From NCBI GenBank assembly GCA_013365325.1, contig JABVXV010000294.1, positions 1-64,000 of the forward strand: DNA of 64,000 nt, given 5' to 3'. The notes beneath the pieces were generated by a model. The model searched no databases and was not told the DNA's origin. It saw only the letters and a list, made by a program, of their open reading frames with translations. The DNA comes from Dipetalonema caudispina (Eukaryota; Nematoda; Chromadorea; Rhabditida; Onchocercidae). The first letter of the stretch is position 1, and each line of letters opens with the position of its first letter. Position numbers and translations under genes: made by a program. This document shows positions 51,229-64,000 of the stretch, piece after piece.

Positions 51229-52347
51229 GAAAAATGATATGCCTTCATTTTACTAACCTTATCAAATATAAGCAATAAAATTAACATACTCATTGAATTT
51301 ATTTCTTTATGAAATAATTAATTTCAAAATTATTTCAAATATTTTAAATCAAAAAAAAAAGAAAATTTTCGCGTTATTTTTATAATTTAAATTTTTCATT
51401 ATATTTTCGAAAATCAATCGTATGTAACAGCACAAAATCTTTAATTATTTTTTTTTTTTTTTGTCTGTATTATATCCCATTTAGTGTGAATGAAAACTAT
51501 CATTTATTATTAGAAGCAAAGAAAGATATAAGAAAAATTTCATGCAAATTTTTCTTTTTTAATAATCTAATGGTAATTGTTAGATAGGTAAGAAATTTGA
51601 TAGGTAAGAAACATTATTTATTTTACTATCATTCATTTTTTTTTTTTTTTTAACTCATCTAATTTGATATTCGTATTTGATCATTTTATTCATTTCATTT
51701 TTTATGATTTTTACATGATTATCAAATCTTTTTTCAAATGATTTCTAATCTTCATACTATTTATCTTTTTTTTTTTTTTTTTCATTCCTTTAATAATTTT
51801 ATTTGACTCTATATTATGTGATATTTTAAGCAATAATAGATTTTATTTCTAGTTTTGAATTTATTATCATCTACAATGATTACATATATATAGTTATGTT
51901 CTTTTCTTTTTTTTTCTTTTCATGTTAGATTAATATTATTTTGATTTAAATTTTTATTAATTTTATACTCTACCAAATGAATACGATTATTATTGATTTA
52001 TTTTTTAATATATATTTTTACAATTTATTATTCTTTTTAGATTCTTTTTAGTAATATTTACATTTTCTGTTTATGTTACAAAAATATAGCTGCAATATTT
52101 ATATCTTTATTGATCTAAAAGAGTATTTTGGTTTGTATCTTAGTCAATGAAATATAGGAGGAAATTCTTTCAAATGTTAGTATGATGATTCATTTTATTT
52201 AATTTTCTTTGTTAAATTAATTAATGAATTATTAAACAATAAGAGTTTATTATTGCTATTGTTATTGTTATTGCTGTTATTGTTATTGTTGTTGTTGTTG
52301 TTGTTGTTGTGGATGTGTATGTGTTTTATTGATTTGTTGACGCAACA
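51229..52347. other. 5' flank of fumarase, AT-rich
   Basis: Very AT-rich sequence with many T runs (51449-51462, 51637-51651, 51767-51782). A (TTG)n-like microsatellite lies at 52253-52311, 37 bases before the fumarase ATG. No other gene is seen. Confidence 0.5.
52253..52311 (+). repeat. TTG/TTA trinucleotide microsatellite
   Basis: Imperfect (ttattg/ctattg)n passing into eight or so pure gtt units, ending just before the fumarase start. It probably lies in the 5' UTR or core promoter. Confidence 0.8.
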
Positions 52348-55300
52348 ATGCTGACAAGAATCATATTGATTAATGCTGGTCGATTGGGTAACATTTGTGG
52401 TGTTACACGCAGTGGTGGTATTCGTACTGTTTATTCAGTGGTAAAACGTAATATGGCAACAGCTATTCGTAAAGAACGTGATACTTTTGGTGAATTACAA
52501 GTACCAGCTGATCGTTATTATGGAGCACAAACTGCAAGGTATTGTTATTTTTTTTTTTCTTTTTTTCCTACAAATTTTATTTAGTTGGAAAAAAAAAAAA
52601 AAAAAGAGAAAGAGGTAAATAAGTATACGTGAAAATTGATTTATATGAGAATTGTATTAATATTTAAGATGATTTTGTGAAGCTAATATGAGCTTTGCAT
52701 CAATTTAATGGTAACAATAAAGCTTAGTAATGATGTTAATTATTTTATAATGAAATTAAATGTAGCATTTCTTTTTAATAAGAGCAACTAAGTGATATCT
52801 TTGAACTGTTTTACATGATCAACATGGATTTCTTTTGATGGAAGTGAACTCATGTGATATGGTTACCATTAATTTATTTAAATTCACAAAGAAAAAAAAA
52901 AAACAATCACCATACTGATCTTGCAATTTAATGAATGAATGTGTGATCACATGCGAAGAAGCTACGAAGCGCAGTCCTAAAATTAGATGGGATTGACATA
53001 AGTTGATGTGAATTTAACTGCATGATCTTGTCATGTTCAACAATTTGAAAAGCTCAGCAAAGTTCAGTAATCTTGATTAAAAATTTTGTCGTGCTCTGGG
53101 AATGCCCATTGAAAACTTTGCCATGTTTATCAGTATTACTTATCGGAACACATCATTGGAAATTTATTGTTGAAACTTGTAGCATACTGGAAAACCAACT
53201 TTAAATTCACTTTTTTTTATTCATTATATTTCTGAAAAAGTTTCCAATAATCTGTGGGATGAAACATAAATTTGATAATATTATCGAGTCACCTGAACTA
53301 CGATTATCGTGAGAAATTTTCTAAAAAGGAATCAAAATTCGATAAAGTAAATGTATTGTAGTATGAAGAATTAAATTTTGATTTGTAAGAATTTCTCTTG
53401 TTTCCCCCTTCTTTTAACTTTTAATTCTTTTATGGGCCAATTTTCGCTTAATTTCCTTCTTCCTTTCCTTTTCAGTAATCGTTTTAGATAGTATATTTAC
53501 ATTTGATTTCATGCAATGTCAGCTTTTAAAGGAGCTTTAGCTGGCAGTTTAAACAGACGAAATTTTTTTTTTGAAAGAATATCAAAGCTGAAATGTATTT
53601 TAAAATTGTTTAATAACTTTCAAATTTTGATAGAATTTTCTTTGATACGCAAATTTTCCGAAGAGCATCGAGAAATTCTTTATGTAGATCTTTCTGCTCA
53701 TTACATATTCGTGATGAAGGAATGAAAGGAGAGGGGAAGCAAAGAATATAATATTGAAAAAGTGAATAATGGTGTTGCTGATAAAAATTATTAATTTCTC
53801 TTCAAATTTAAGGATGAACATGCCTCATTTAACATTTGTCGTAAAGTGACACACCTGATCAAAAGAAATTTGAAATACAGAGGAAGGATGATATATTTCA
53901 AATGAAAGGATACAACTGGAAATCTTATTGTTTACAAGGACAGATAATGAAAAAGCTGTTATAAATAAAGTGGACGCGAAAAATATCCAGTTTTTTCAAA
54001 AATTATATCAAAAATATAGCAGTAATTAAAATTGTAATTAAATGTAATTAAAATATGTGAATTTTATTTTTCGGTTACACATGACCACAATGTTATTTTG
54101 CTGTTTAATTTAAAACCTTAGAATATCCATTTCGCACATACGGCTAATTTCAGATCAATGATGAATTTCAAAATTGGTGGTCCAGAAGAACGTATGCCAT
54201 TACCGGTTATTCACGCATTTGGTATCCTGAAAAAAGCTGCTGCATTGGTTAACAAGGAATATGGTTTGGATCAAAAAATTGTAGATGCTATTACAAAAGC
54301 TGCAGGTTAGCTTTGCTTGAACTTTATCCATTTTTTGTTTTTTCCCTACAACTTATCTTCTCCCCCTTCTCACTCCCTCACATCAGTTTTGAGTGAAATC
54401 AATATACCTGTTCATCATCTGATGAACAGTTCCACCCACTATCTTTAGGATCAGATAAGCAGTGTGCCATAAATTCCTCCTATTCTAATCTATCAGTTGT
54501 AATTTTTTGTGCAACCTGGACATGCAGCAATTAAATTTGTTAAGATTTGGTTGTTTTTCAAGCTGCATTCATTTAGTTTTCTTCCTGTCAGTTAGAATCA
54601 GTTGTTAATTATTACAGATGAAGTTATTGCGGGCAAACTGGACGATCATTTCCCATTGGTGGTTTGGCAAACTGGATCCGGCACACAATCAAACATGAAC
54701 GTCAATGAAGTGATATCGAATCGCGCAATTGAAATTTTGGGCGGTGAGTTGGGATCAAAAAAGCCAGTGCATCCGAATGATCATGTGAACATGTCGCAAT
54801 CATCGAATGATACTTATCCAACGGCAATGCATATTGCTGTGGCTAGGTTAGTTAGTTCATATTGTAGCTAGTGTATCTTTTTTTACTCGCATCCAGTTTC
54901 ATCCAGAGTAGGCGTTTTGATAATTTTATATTTTTAACCCTTTAATCTATAAAACAAATTTAGTCATTCAGAAATGAAATACTTGTTTAGAGGTGGACTT
55001 CAAGTTCGACTGCTTTTCTGAATTCTTTCGAAATTTCTGTTCATATCGTAATTTCTGCATATTAACCCAGTGGTTGGATGCGGATTCCACTGCTTACCAA
55101 TGATTAAATCATGTCTTGAAATTTGTGTGATGGTTGGAACCAGTGATATACAATTATATTTGTACTGTACAGGTTTTCGTGGGCAGAAACAGCAATTATA
55201 TTTGTACTGTACAGGTTTTCGTGGGCAGAAACAGCTTTATTAATCAGTTCCAATCGTTTAGGTATTTGTATGCCATTGTTTTAGAGAACTGAATTCCCGC

Positions 55301-57387
55301 CTACTGCCGTCTCTACAACAGTTGCTTGATTCGCTGCATCAAAAATCGAAAGAGTTTGAAAACATCATTAAAATTGGACGTACACATACTCAGGATGCAG
55401 TACCACTCACGCTTGGTCAAGAATTTGGTGGTTATGCGCAACAGGTCCTTTTATTATTAATATTAAGTGCAGCAGTTCATATGGTGATTATATTTGGGTC
55501 AGATGCGACAGTTACATTTGTTTTGTTCTTCCCTCTCTCCAGCAAACTTTTGTTTTGACTTCCAATTTTTCAAGATTTGTACAGTCTTTTTTTAGGAAAA
55601 TAGAATATGGGGAAGACACTTTACGAAAATCGTAACTAGTGGACAGTTCTTTAACTTCCTACGTCGGTACTGAGAAAAAAAAGTTGACTTTAAAGTAGAA
55701 GATATTCGATGCAACCAAAAGATGTGAATGTATTGATTATTACAGGTGGAAAATGGTATAGCACGTGTGAAGGATACGCTGCCACGCTTGTACATGCTTG
55801 CTGCTGGTGGCACCGCTGTTGGTACTGGTCTTAACACACGAATTGGTTTTGCTGAAAAAATTGCTGCGTACGGCTTTTTGTTTCCTCCAATAGATTGAAA
55901 CTAACAGTTAAATAGTTGATGGACATCCGAAACCCATTTCAGACTAAGCCGTATCTGGCATAAAGTTTATGTGCGAGATATCAGTGGTATATCATAGCCG
56001 AAAGATACAACTATATTTTATAAACGATGTTATTGATTTTTTTTGGAATTTTGTAATTTTTTTATAATCATCTCTCAAGTCTTCTACTTGCTCTGAAAAT
56101 CAAATTTGAAATTTCAGAATTATGTTTAGTCTCTCGCAGCTTTAAAATCATTTTAGGAAAATTGCCGAACTTACTGGTTTACCGTTCGTTACAGCTCCGA
56201 ACAAATTTGAAGCGTTAGCAGCCCATGATGCAATGATAGAAGTAAATTGTGATTTACTTTTAAACCCAAAAAATTAAAGACAATCTGTTAAGAAAAAAAC
56301 TGTAAGTTTTAGAATCTGTTTTGATTGCTAAGGCGGCCTTCAAGTCGAATTTAATTAAGCTTTGCCAAGTAAGAGCAAGGAGTTATATTTAAAGCAGTTT
56401 GATCTGTTTTTAACTATACTGAACATGTATTATATATCGCAGCCGTTTGGCGGAATAATCAATGTTGTCGTTTAATTTGGCTAATATGGTTAATGAAAGA
56501 TAATTTGAACAAGCAAAATTGAACTTTGAAGGTGCATGGTGCTTTGAATACTATTGCGGCAAGTTTGATGAAAATTGCGAATGATATACGTTTCCTTGGT
56601 TCTGGTCCACGTTGTGGTCTCGGGGAGTTATCGTTACCTGAAAATGAGCCTGGAAGTTCCATCATGCCAGGCAAGGTGAATCCGACGCAGTGCGAAGCGG
56701 TTACGATGGTTGCTGCCCAAGTTTTCGGTAATCAGGTATGCATGTTTCCACAACTTCGTGGCATGTTTATTTCTCTGAGAAGTGTAAATTCAGAAGATTT
56801 TAAAAAATCTAAGGATTATGGCTTTTCAATATTCTTTGATGTGTTTCAATAAATTCTAGGTTGCGGTTACCGTTGGTGGTTCAAATGGGCATTTTGAGTT
56901 AAATGTGTTCAAGCCAATGATTGTTCGCAATGTCCTTCAATCGACACGACTCATTGCTGATGCATCTGTATCATTTAAAGTTAATTGTGTCGACGGTATT
57001 AAAGCAAATAAGGTAGAAGGCTTTACGCTTTATGTCTCTGAGTATTTACTTATTTACTGTACTAAATATTTCAATTCTGTAATTATTCGAGTTGACATTA
57101 TTTAGCCGCTTCCGATTCGTTTTGATAACTTCTAAGTTGATGTATATTTGCCTGACAATTTTAAAATGGCTTCACTGCAGGAAAACATCGCAAAGATCTT
57201 GCGTGAATCGTTGATGTTGGTAACAGCACTGAATCCCCACATTGGTTATGACAATGCTGCAAAAATCGCCAAAACTGCTCATAAGAATGGTACCACTCTA
57301 AAGGAAGAAGCTATAAAATTGGGTATTTTGACAGCTGAGCAGTTTGACGAATGGGTACGACCGGAGAAAATGTTAGCACCCAAATAA
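52348..57387 (+). CDS. fum-1: Fumarate hydratase (class II fumarase)
   Basis: Catalyses reversible hydration of fumarate to malate in the TCA cycle. Nine in-phase exons: 52348-52538, 54154-54305, 54618-54846, 55285-55444, 55746-55867, 56157-56241, 56532-56735, 56860-57012 and 57181-57387, giving 500 aa (human 510). Catalytic blocks are [50 protein letters not shown] and the class signature [13 protein letters not shown]. The first 35 residues contain six Arg and one Lys, no acidic residue and hydrophobic residues between, which fits a mitochondrial targeting peptide. A second Met at residue 36 (ATG 52453, [15 protein letters not shown]) corresponds to the start of the cytosolic form in other animals. 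A candidate AATAAA is at 57830-57835. Confidence 0.97.
55151..55234 (+). repeat. Exact 42-bp tandem duplication in fum-1 intron 3
   Basis: The 42 bases from 55151 (starting caattatatttgtactg) are repeated without a mismatch from 55193. The duplication is recent or the copies have been kept identical. Confidence 0.9.
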
Positions 57388-57910
57388 GACATTCTTCCTA
57401 CAAGCATTCCCTACTAGCTACGAATTTGATTTGAAACAATGTTTTAGTTAAAATTATTGGTTCAGTAAAAATTGGTTGTCTATCATTAATTATCCTAACA
57501 TTTAACATTATTTGTTGCGGCTTTTGGAACTCTTTTCGACTTGATAAATTTCATTTAATGCAAAGAATTTAAAGAGCTTGTTCAAGTATCGATTTTCTTG
57601 TTAACTTTGATTCTTTTCGTTTTCATTGATTAGGTCCGTTTCCGGACGAATGAGTTTTTTCATATCAAATGTACAGACTATATATGTGTGAGAAAGGTTA
57701 TGTGCACAATTCAGGGTGCTTACAATGATGTATATGCACACCTTTTTGTGCATCATTTATGAACAGAATTTTTTAATTATACTGCCAACATGACATTCAA
57801 TTTATCGTGCAAGGTTGGTGGTTTATAACAATAAAGTTTTTCTTCAATACCCTTGTTAATTGTAAATTAATTGAACGAACAAGTCTTCAGTAATGATAAC
57901 ATGTTATAAG

Positions 57911-57990
57911 TTGTTCAAAATAATTAAAACGAAACTTTAAGACCAAATGTCATATTTCCCTGTAAACTTATAATTCATTAATTTAAAATC
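57911..57990 (+). repeat. Diverged duplication, copy 1
   Basis: Aligns in the same orientation with 58391-58472: ttgttcaaaa, then actttaaga(c/t)ca, then t(a/g)tttcc, then taattcattaatttaaaatcaa against taattcaatgatttaaaatcaa written here in part. Spacing is conserved. Confidence 0.55.
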
Positions 57991-58390
57991 AAGTTGAGTG
58001 TAGGAGGAGAGTTAAAGCTTACTGAAACCTACTTTTAATCTTGTTTGGCAATCAAATAGATGAAGGGGTTAAAGTGACGTGTCCAGTGTAATTATCACTG
58101 TAATTGTCGTATTACTGGCCATCATATTTTTTAATGAAATAAGAAACATGTGGCAAGGACAAGTCATCGTGAACTTAAGTCTCTTCTGGTACTACCCTTT
58201 AAAATGTTCGATAGAATAATTAAGTATTATGACAACGGAGAAAGACAATGGTGTTAGTATTTTTCAAATTTTAAACTTATCGAGCAATATCACAAGAAAT
58301 GTGATTTATCTCATCATTATAACTGATATGGATATTCAGATGGATAACCATTGCTTTTAAATCGAAGGTATTTTAAATGTGGGAACAAAA

Positions 58391-58472
58391 CTGTTCAAAA
58401 CGAGTTGAAATGAGACTTTAAGATCATGTGTTATGTTTCCTGTTAACATTTGTAATTCAATGATTTAAAATC
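58391..58472 (+). repeat. Diverged duplication, copy 2
   Basis: Second copy of the block at 57911-57990, about 480 bp downstream. Roughly three quarters of positions match by eye. It has no coding frame. Confidence 0.55.
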
Positions 58473-59740
58473 AACAACCACAAAATTGATGAGCGATGGA
58501 AGCAGCAATCGTGCGATCAACCAAAACGATAAAATTAACAATTACACGATTTATCAACAGCAACACCATCGATAAATGATGAAACCAATGATTAAGCAAT
58601 CAAGCAATGATAAAATTAATGAATAATATAAATCAAAATCATATAGTTGTATAATTAAAAGAAAAGATGATGTAAATGTGGTAAAATCACAATCCATCCT
58701 CATAAAAATCCAATGATATGAGCAAGATAGGATTTGATATTTCATCAAATTGCTCAAACAATAAATAGTACAATGAATGAATTGAAAATAAATTGAGTAA
58801 TTAGTATCGGAAGTGTAATTCATTTTTAAATGAGATTTAATAACAATTCAAAAAGGAAATAAGCTCAATCATATCCAACAGTAATACTCATACATCTTGA
58901 ATATTTGACAAATTTTCGTTATTTCAATAATATTGATACAAAAGTACACTGTACAATAATTTTATTAAATAAAAAGAAAAAGGAAAAATTTCTAGTAGTA
59001 ATATAATTTATGAATAATTTAAAGTAAAATATAGACAAAGTACAATTTTCTTACAATTTACAATCATTTTTATTATCAATGTTTAACCAATAATAATAAT
59101 TTGCTAAAAAAATATGATCAATTAAAATGTTAATGTTTAATATTTGAGAAATATTATATAATATATAAATTGTTTCTACTATTTTCTTCTTATCCTATCA
59201 TGATATATATTTTTTTTTGATTAATACTTCGAAAAATAATAATCTTCTTCCTATTGCCATAAATAATGTTCCAAAAAAAAAAAAAAAAAATGTTTTCAAT
59301 TGAGCATTATAGCACTGTAAAATTCATGTATGATTCATATTTGATGGAACAATTTTATAGTATTGATTTTGTTAATTGAGCTACAAATATCAAATTTTCA
59401 TTCAATTTTATTTAAAACTAACCTAAAATCAATTAAAATGATTTCGATTATCGATTTCATATATGTATACAATAAATTCTCGAATTGAATAATTATATAT
59501 TTATGTATAAATAAAATGAACATAATTTAATTTCATTTTAAACATACCGTTGTAATAATCATTTCATAGTAATTATTTATTCTCTTCTACTTTATGCAAA
59601 TCAATTCACCAAAAAATTTTGAAGGGATTTTTTCAAAAAGTACAACAATCATAAATTATCGGCAAATATTAAATCACAATTTACAAGTAGGTCGTCGACA
59701 TTCTCGGGCTATTAACCATTTCCTCTTATTCACCATTATG

Positions 59741-59745
<5 letters not shown>

Positions 59746-59799
<54 letters not shown>
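59746..59799 (+). repeat. Uninterrupted run of 54 A
   Basis: Pure A from 59746 to 59799. The length should be treated as approximate because runs like this are hard to sequence. Confidence 0.8.
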
Positions 59800-59800
<1 letters not shown>

Positions 59801-61489
59801 GAAATAGTATAGACACAAACGGATACAAAATATTATTATTTCTTTAATTTTCTTGCTTTTCTATTTTTCCAATAAGTATATATATATATATATATACTAT
59901 CTTTTTATCATAGTTTCTTTCTTTTTTTTTTCTTAAAAAAAAACTTTTTTTTTTTCAATCATAAAATTAATGACAATATATGAAATATAATAATTTTGAT
60001 TAACAGTAAAACTTAACAAGTTAATTTTATTTCAATGGAAAAGGAAAAAGTTCTTCATTTTTTTTCATTCATTGGTAAAAATGAAATTGAATTTCGAATA
60101 TTTATTTGCTATGTATTATTTTAATCATTCACTCTTTTTTTCTCTTCTTTCTTCATTAATTGGAAACGATATAGTAGCCATATCTATTAAAATATTATAA
60201 CGTATCTGCATCTTTCAAAATGAAATTATTCCATTGATTGTGCTGTATGTTGTGTACTTATTGACATGCATCAGTGATCAATGATTGTTGAATTTACCAC
60301 AAATTAATGAATGTATATCATTGCAAAATTATTCATCCGATATGAATAATCTCCTTCTGGAATGGTTAGAAAAATGAAATGAAATAAAAAAAAAAAAAAA
60401 AATTGAAAGAAAAGGAGAAATATTGGTTATATCTGAAATACTAAAGAGTTGATTTAAACGATGACAAATAATATATTAAATGAATTAAAATAAATATGTT
60501 TTTTTTTCTTTTTCGATTAATTTAAATTGTTGTTGTGTAAAATTTGATTAAATAGAATTGGAAAAGTGTTAAAAAAAAAAAAAAAAAAGGATAAAATGCT
60601 ATCGATATTTATAGGAAAGATGCAAAATGAATGTTTTACCTATTAATTAATGAATATTCAAATAATTTTACAATTCTTTTGGTTAATTTTTGCATAATAG
60701 ATAAAGTTTATAATTTGATATTTAGAGAACATATATATATATTGTTTGAAAAAAATGTTGTGAAAGATTTTTTTTTTTTTTTCTATTATTGAATAATATA
60801 ATGAAAGTTAAAAGACATGCATGCTTGCATGACTTGCAATAATCCCATTTTTGTTATTTTAAAATAAAGCCATTTGAAAAGATAGTTGAAATGCAATGAT
60901 CCAAATTGTTAATATATTTCTTCGATGAATATTAACAATAGTTGATAGCTTATTGGTTGAAATTCTTTTTTTTTTTTTTTTTTTTCTCTCTCTCTCTCTT
61001 AAATGTCACATGTAATTATTGAAGAAGCGCAAATGCTACACACAAAAAAAAAAAAAAAAAGTCTCATATGCGCATTTTTTTTTCTTTTTTTTTCAAAAAT
61101 ATTCATATTCTATGGCGCAAATTATTTGATAATAGCATAAATATTATATATGTGTAATAATTAATATATCAGTTATTCATGTATAATCATTGACAAATCA
61201 GCATGGCGCAAATGTCGAAATACAATTGTTGCATTCATTTGTTATTTTGAAATAATTTATAGGAATGACTCGGAAAATTGTAAATTTAATTGAGGAAAAA
61301 AAAAAATGAAATATTAGGGATGATATGAAAATTGATTGATCCATACAGTATCATCATATTGATCTTAATCTTTCTTTCTCTTCTGCAATTTCTTTTTTTT
61401 TTTTTTTTTGTTATTTAACAATATAAATGCATTCACATACAAAAAAAAAAATAGTGCACATATATGCTAATATATATATAGCAATTTTA

Positions 61490-61747
61490 TACACATACAC
61501 ATACATACATACATTCACATACACACACACATACATACATACATACATACATGAAAGTATATTACACAATTAACCATTTATACACATTGCTATACATTAA
61601 AATGCACATGCAAATATATCACATACATTATATATAGTTCAACAAACAGACAAACAGACATATATATATATATATAAAATATACATACACACATACATAG
61701 ACAGACAGACAGACACACACACACACACATACAGATGAATAGTTTAG

Positions 61748-61780
<33 letters not shown>

Positions 61781-61850
61781 AAGGGGTGGTATATATATAT
61801 ATATATATGCCAAAGGATGGATAGATAGATGGATAGATGGATGGATGGAA
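61490..61850 (+). repeat. Cluster of CA/CATA/TA/GGATA microsatellites
   Basis: Adjacent simple repeats: acatacatac units, acacacac, atatatat, a long A run and gatagatggatggat units, one after another over about 360 bp. Confidence 0.8.
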
Positions 61851-62329
61851 AATCAATAATATTGAAAGGTTTTCCAGATGTGAATAGCAAACACAACAAT
61901 TTGCACTGTTACATTCGTCACAATTTCACGAATTATTTTCATACTTCATTGTGATAATAATAATTTTTTTTTAATTATTTTAACATTTTAAAGGATTTTT
62001 TTTTTTTTACTATATTTATATTTTATAGTATTTTATATATCATTGTGATAAAATCATAATAACTAATTTATCTTTATTCTTTTATATTGATTATAGTATA
62101 TTTTGTAGAATTATTGATATATCATCGTAACATAACTATACTGCATTTCATTGCTTCCTTTTTTTTTTTTTTTTTTTTTAGTTTTAGATTAAATGATATA
62201 ATTAGATTGATAGAAAGATGTAAAATATTATGAAAGATTTGTGTATTTTTTTGGTAATTTGTATGAAATTTGTTGTAAATGTTATTTTATTGTTAATATG
62301 ATTTGTTATAATTAAAGTTAGACAATAAG

Positions 62330-64000
62330 ATGATGGCGGATGCAGCAACTGCTCATGTGTTATTCGATGAATTTGGACAACCGTTTATACTGCTACGTGA
62401 TCAGGAGAAACAGAAACGTTTAACTGGTATCGAAGCATTGAAGGTAATTGAAAGAAAAGTGTTAGATTTTCATGATTTTTTGGAATGATAACTAATAATT
62501 AAAGTCTCCCAAGAACACGTAGTAAATTTTACTGCTGCGCATTTCGTTAACTTAATGTTAAGATTCAAGTTTTCGGTATGATAATTTGATTGCTTTGTAA
62601 GAAAATGATATAACGTTTCCTTCAAATATAATGCTTGAAATGTGATATTTCTTGATATGCAGATATGCAAGTTTATTTGCATATATATCATTTACTGCAG
62701 GCTTAATTCCTATGTCATCTTTACGTACGTGATGTTTGCCCTTAAATTTTCTACATCCAAGCAGATTATTGTTATGAATATGGATGTGCGGCACTCATTG
62801 AGAGAAGGAAATTGAACTGATTTAAATCACTTCATATTTTGCTTAGATGGATAGTACGAATAGTACTTCTTTATGCTTATTAATGGGAATAACTGAATCC
62901 ATTTTAGAGTCATATTTTGGCCGCACGGGCAGTAGTGAGCACGTTGAAATCGTCTTTGGGACCGCTTGGTTTGGATAAGATGCTTGTTTCGGGCGATGGT
63001 GACGTGACAATTACGAATGATGGTGCGACAATTATGGAAAAGATGGATGTTGAGCATCATGTGGCCCGCCTTATGGTTGAATTGTCGAAAAGTCAGGATG
63101 ACGAAATAGGCGATGGTACAACGGGTGTAGTCGGTAATGCTTAAATTTACCATTCCAATACTAATAAGGAAGTGTCCGGAAAAAAGATTTATTCAAGATA
63201 AATGACAAACACATGAATAATGATGTTTGGTTCTCCAATGTCCTCATATGATGGTAGATGATTATGAATTACTTTATGCGTTGGGTAGCAGTGTCAGGAC
63301 TGCTAAGTTCGATATCGTTAAATTTTTTAAAGCTTTCTCATTAGTAACTTTTCTTCATTAAGCAATATATCAGTACCATATAACATCCTTTTCGTTTTTT
63401 GATTTGCAGTTTTGGCTGGTGCGCTATTGGAACAAGCGGAAGATTTGCTTGATAAGGGCATCCATCCTATTAAAATAGCCGATGGTTTTGATATGGCGTG
63501 CAAGAAGGCGTTGGCAACATTGGAAACTGTTGCGCATTCTTTTCCCATACATAATCGTGAACTACTTATTGAATCAGCTATTACTGCTTTGGGTTCAAAA
63601 ATGTAAATTTAATGTCTTAACGAAACATATTCTTGAGTTCCGAAAAATTTATTTATTTTGCCGGACTACGGTCCATAATTTGTTTTCCAACAATAATGTC
63701 TCTGAAATATTACAAATACTGAGGGTTATAATTTTTTTGAAAGGCTTCCCTTTTCTCCTCAAAAATCTTATTGCTCCTTTTAGTCCTGGATATCCAAATC
63801 TCACTAGCGCAGTATTTTTATTTCAGCGTCAATCGTTGCATGCGACGGCTTGCGGAAATTGCCGTTGATGCTGTGTTGTCAGTAGCAGATCTGGAAAAGA
63901 AGGATGTCGATTTTGAACTGATCAAAATTGAAGGCAAAGTGGGAGGTCGACTGGAAGATTCATGCTTGGTGAAGGGAGTTGTTATCGATAAGACGATGAG
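62330..64000 (+). CDS. cct-5: T-complex protein 1 subunit epsilon (CCT5), 5' part
   Basis: Subunit of the cytosolic chaperonin TRiC/CCT, which folds actin, tubulin and other proteins using ATP. Four exons are inside the window: 62330-62443, 62908-63133, 63410-63602 and 63827 to the edge. They encode about the first 235 residues of a protein usually near 540 aa; the gene runs off the window. Group II chaperonin motifs are present: [22 protein letters not shown], and [20 protein letters not shown] (ATP binding). The epsilon assignment rests on FDEFGQPF near the start, SHILAARAV and the [16 protein letters not shown] stretch, which match CCT5 better than other CCT subunits. Two ATGs are adjacent (MMAD); the first is used here. 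Confidence 0.95.

Larger units (their letters stand above)
57388..62329. other. Gene-free, very AT-rich spacer
   Basis: Nearly 5 kb between fum-1 and cct-5. It has A/T homopolymers throughout, including an uninterrupted 54-A run at 59746-59799 and another A run near 61748-61778, (TA)n at 59878-59896 and 61791-61808, and CA/CATA repeats at 61490-61555 and 61680-61730. A diverged duplicated block is listed separately. No exon with splice context is visible. Confidence 0.6.

Noticed and set aside
61590..61856. Minus-strand frames rich in YIYIYI, FFFF and CVCVCV
   Set aside because: Pure translations of TA, A and CA microsatellites.

Overview
The window is AT-rich animal nuclear DNA with short multi-exon genes, tight TTTCAG-type 3' splice sites, and several genes whose ATG lies a few bases after a splice acceptor with no upstream coding exon, as expected for spliced-leader trans-splicing. 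Protein similarity and gene content point to a nematode, most likely a filarial-type parasite. This is inference; no species marker is present. All gene models were built by hand from open frames, splice sites and phase matching. They are phase-consistent but not confirmed by transcripts.

Left part (1-16.3 kb). Three minus-strand genes lie head-to-tail: ribosomal protein L21 (9577-8498), splicing factor PRPF3/Prp3 (7919-3946) and an unrecognised 284-aa gene (3345-451). A small complex III subunit gene (UQCR10/QCR9) is on the plus strand at 11373-11818, and the splicing factor BUD31 is on the minus strand at 13520-12394. The gaps hold AT-rich DNA, a perfect hairpin, a diverged dispersed repeat pair and a degenerate 32-bp tandem array.

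Centre (16.3-50 kb). DNA polymerase theta (helicase plus A-family polymerase, 28 exons, 1756 aa) fills 40998-16314 on the minus strand. Its 8.4-kb intron 8 contains, on the opposite strand, a complete 5-exon VSX/CHX10-type homeobox gene (ceh-10 orthologue, 30380-33457). Upstream on the same strand as polq are a 69-aa orphan gene (42961-42633) and a kinesin-4/KIF4-type chromokinesin (50001-43269, 23 exons, 1089 aa). The three may form an operon-like run.

Right part (50-64 kb). A compound 49/62-bp minisatellite lies between the kinesin and fumarase (plus, 52348-57387, 9 exons, 500 aa). Then come about 5 kb of very AT-rich, microsatellite-filled DNA and the first four exons of chaperonin CCT5 (62330 to window end).

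Functionally the set is mostly housekeeping: translation (RPL21), splicing (PRPF3, BUD31), respiration and TCA cycle (UQCR10, FH), folding (CCT5), chromosome segregation (KIF4) and double-strand-break end joining (POLQ), plus one neural selector homeobox gene. No mobile element with a coding domain, tRNA, rRNA or CRISPR was recognised. The most notable points are the nested ceh-10/polq arrangement, two unusual substitutions at normally conserved positions (homeodomain position 42 and polymerase motif A), and an unexplained coding-like stretch inside an rpl-21 intron.
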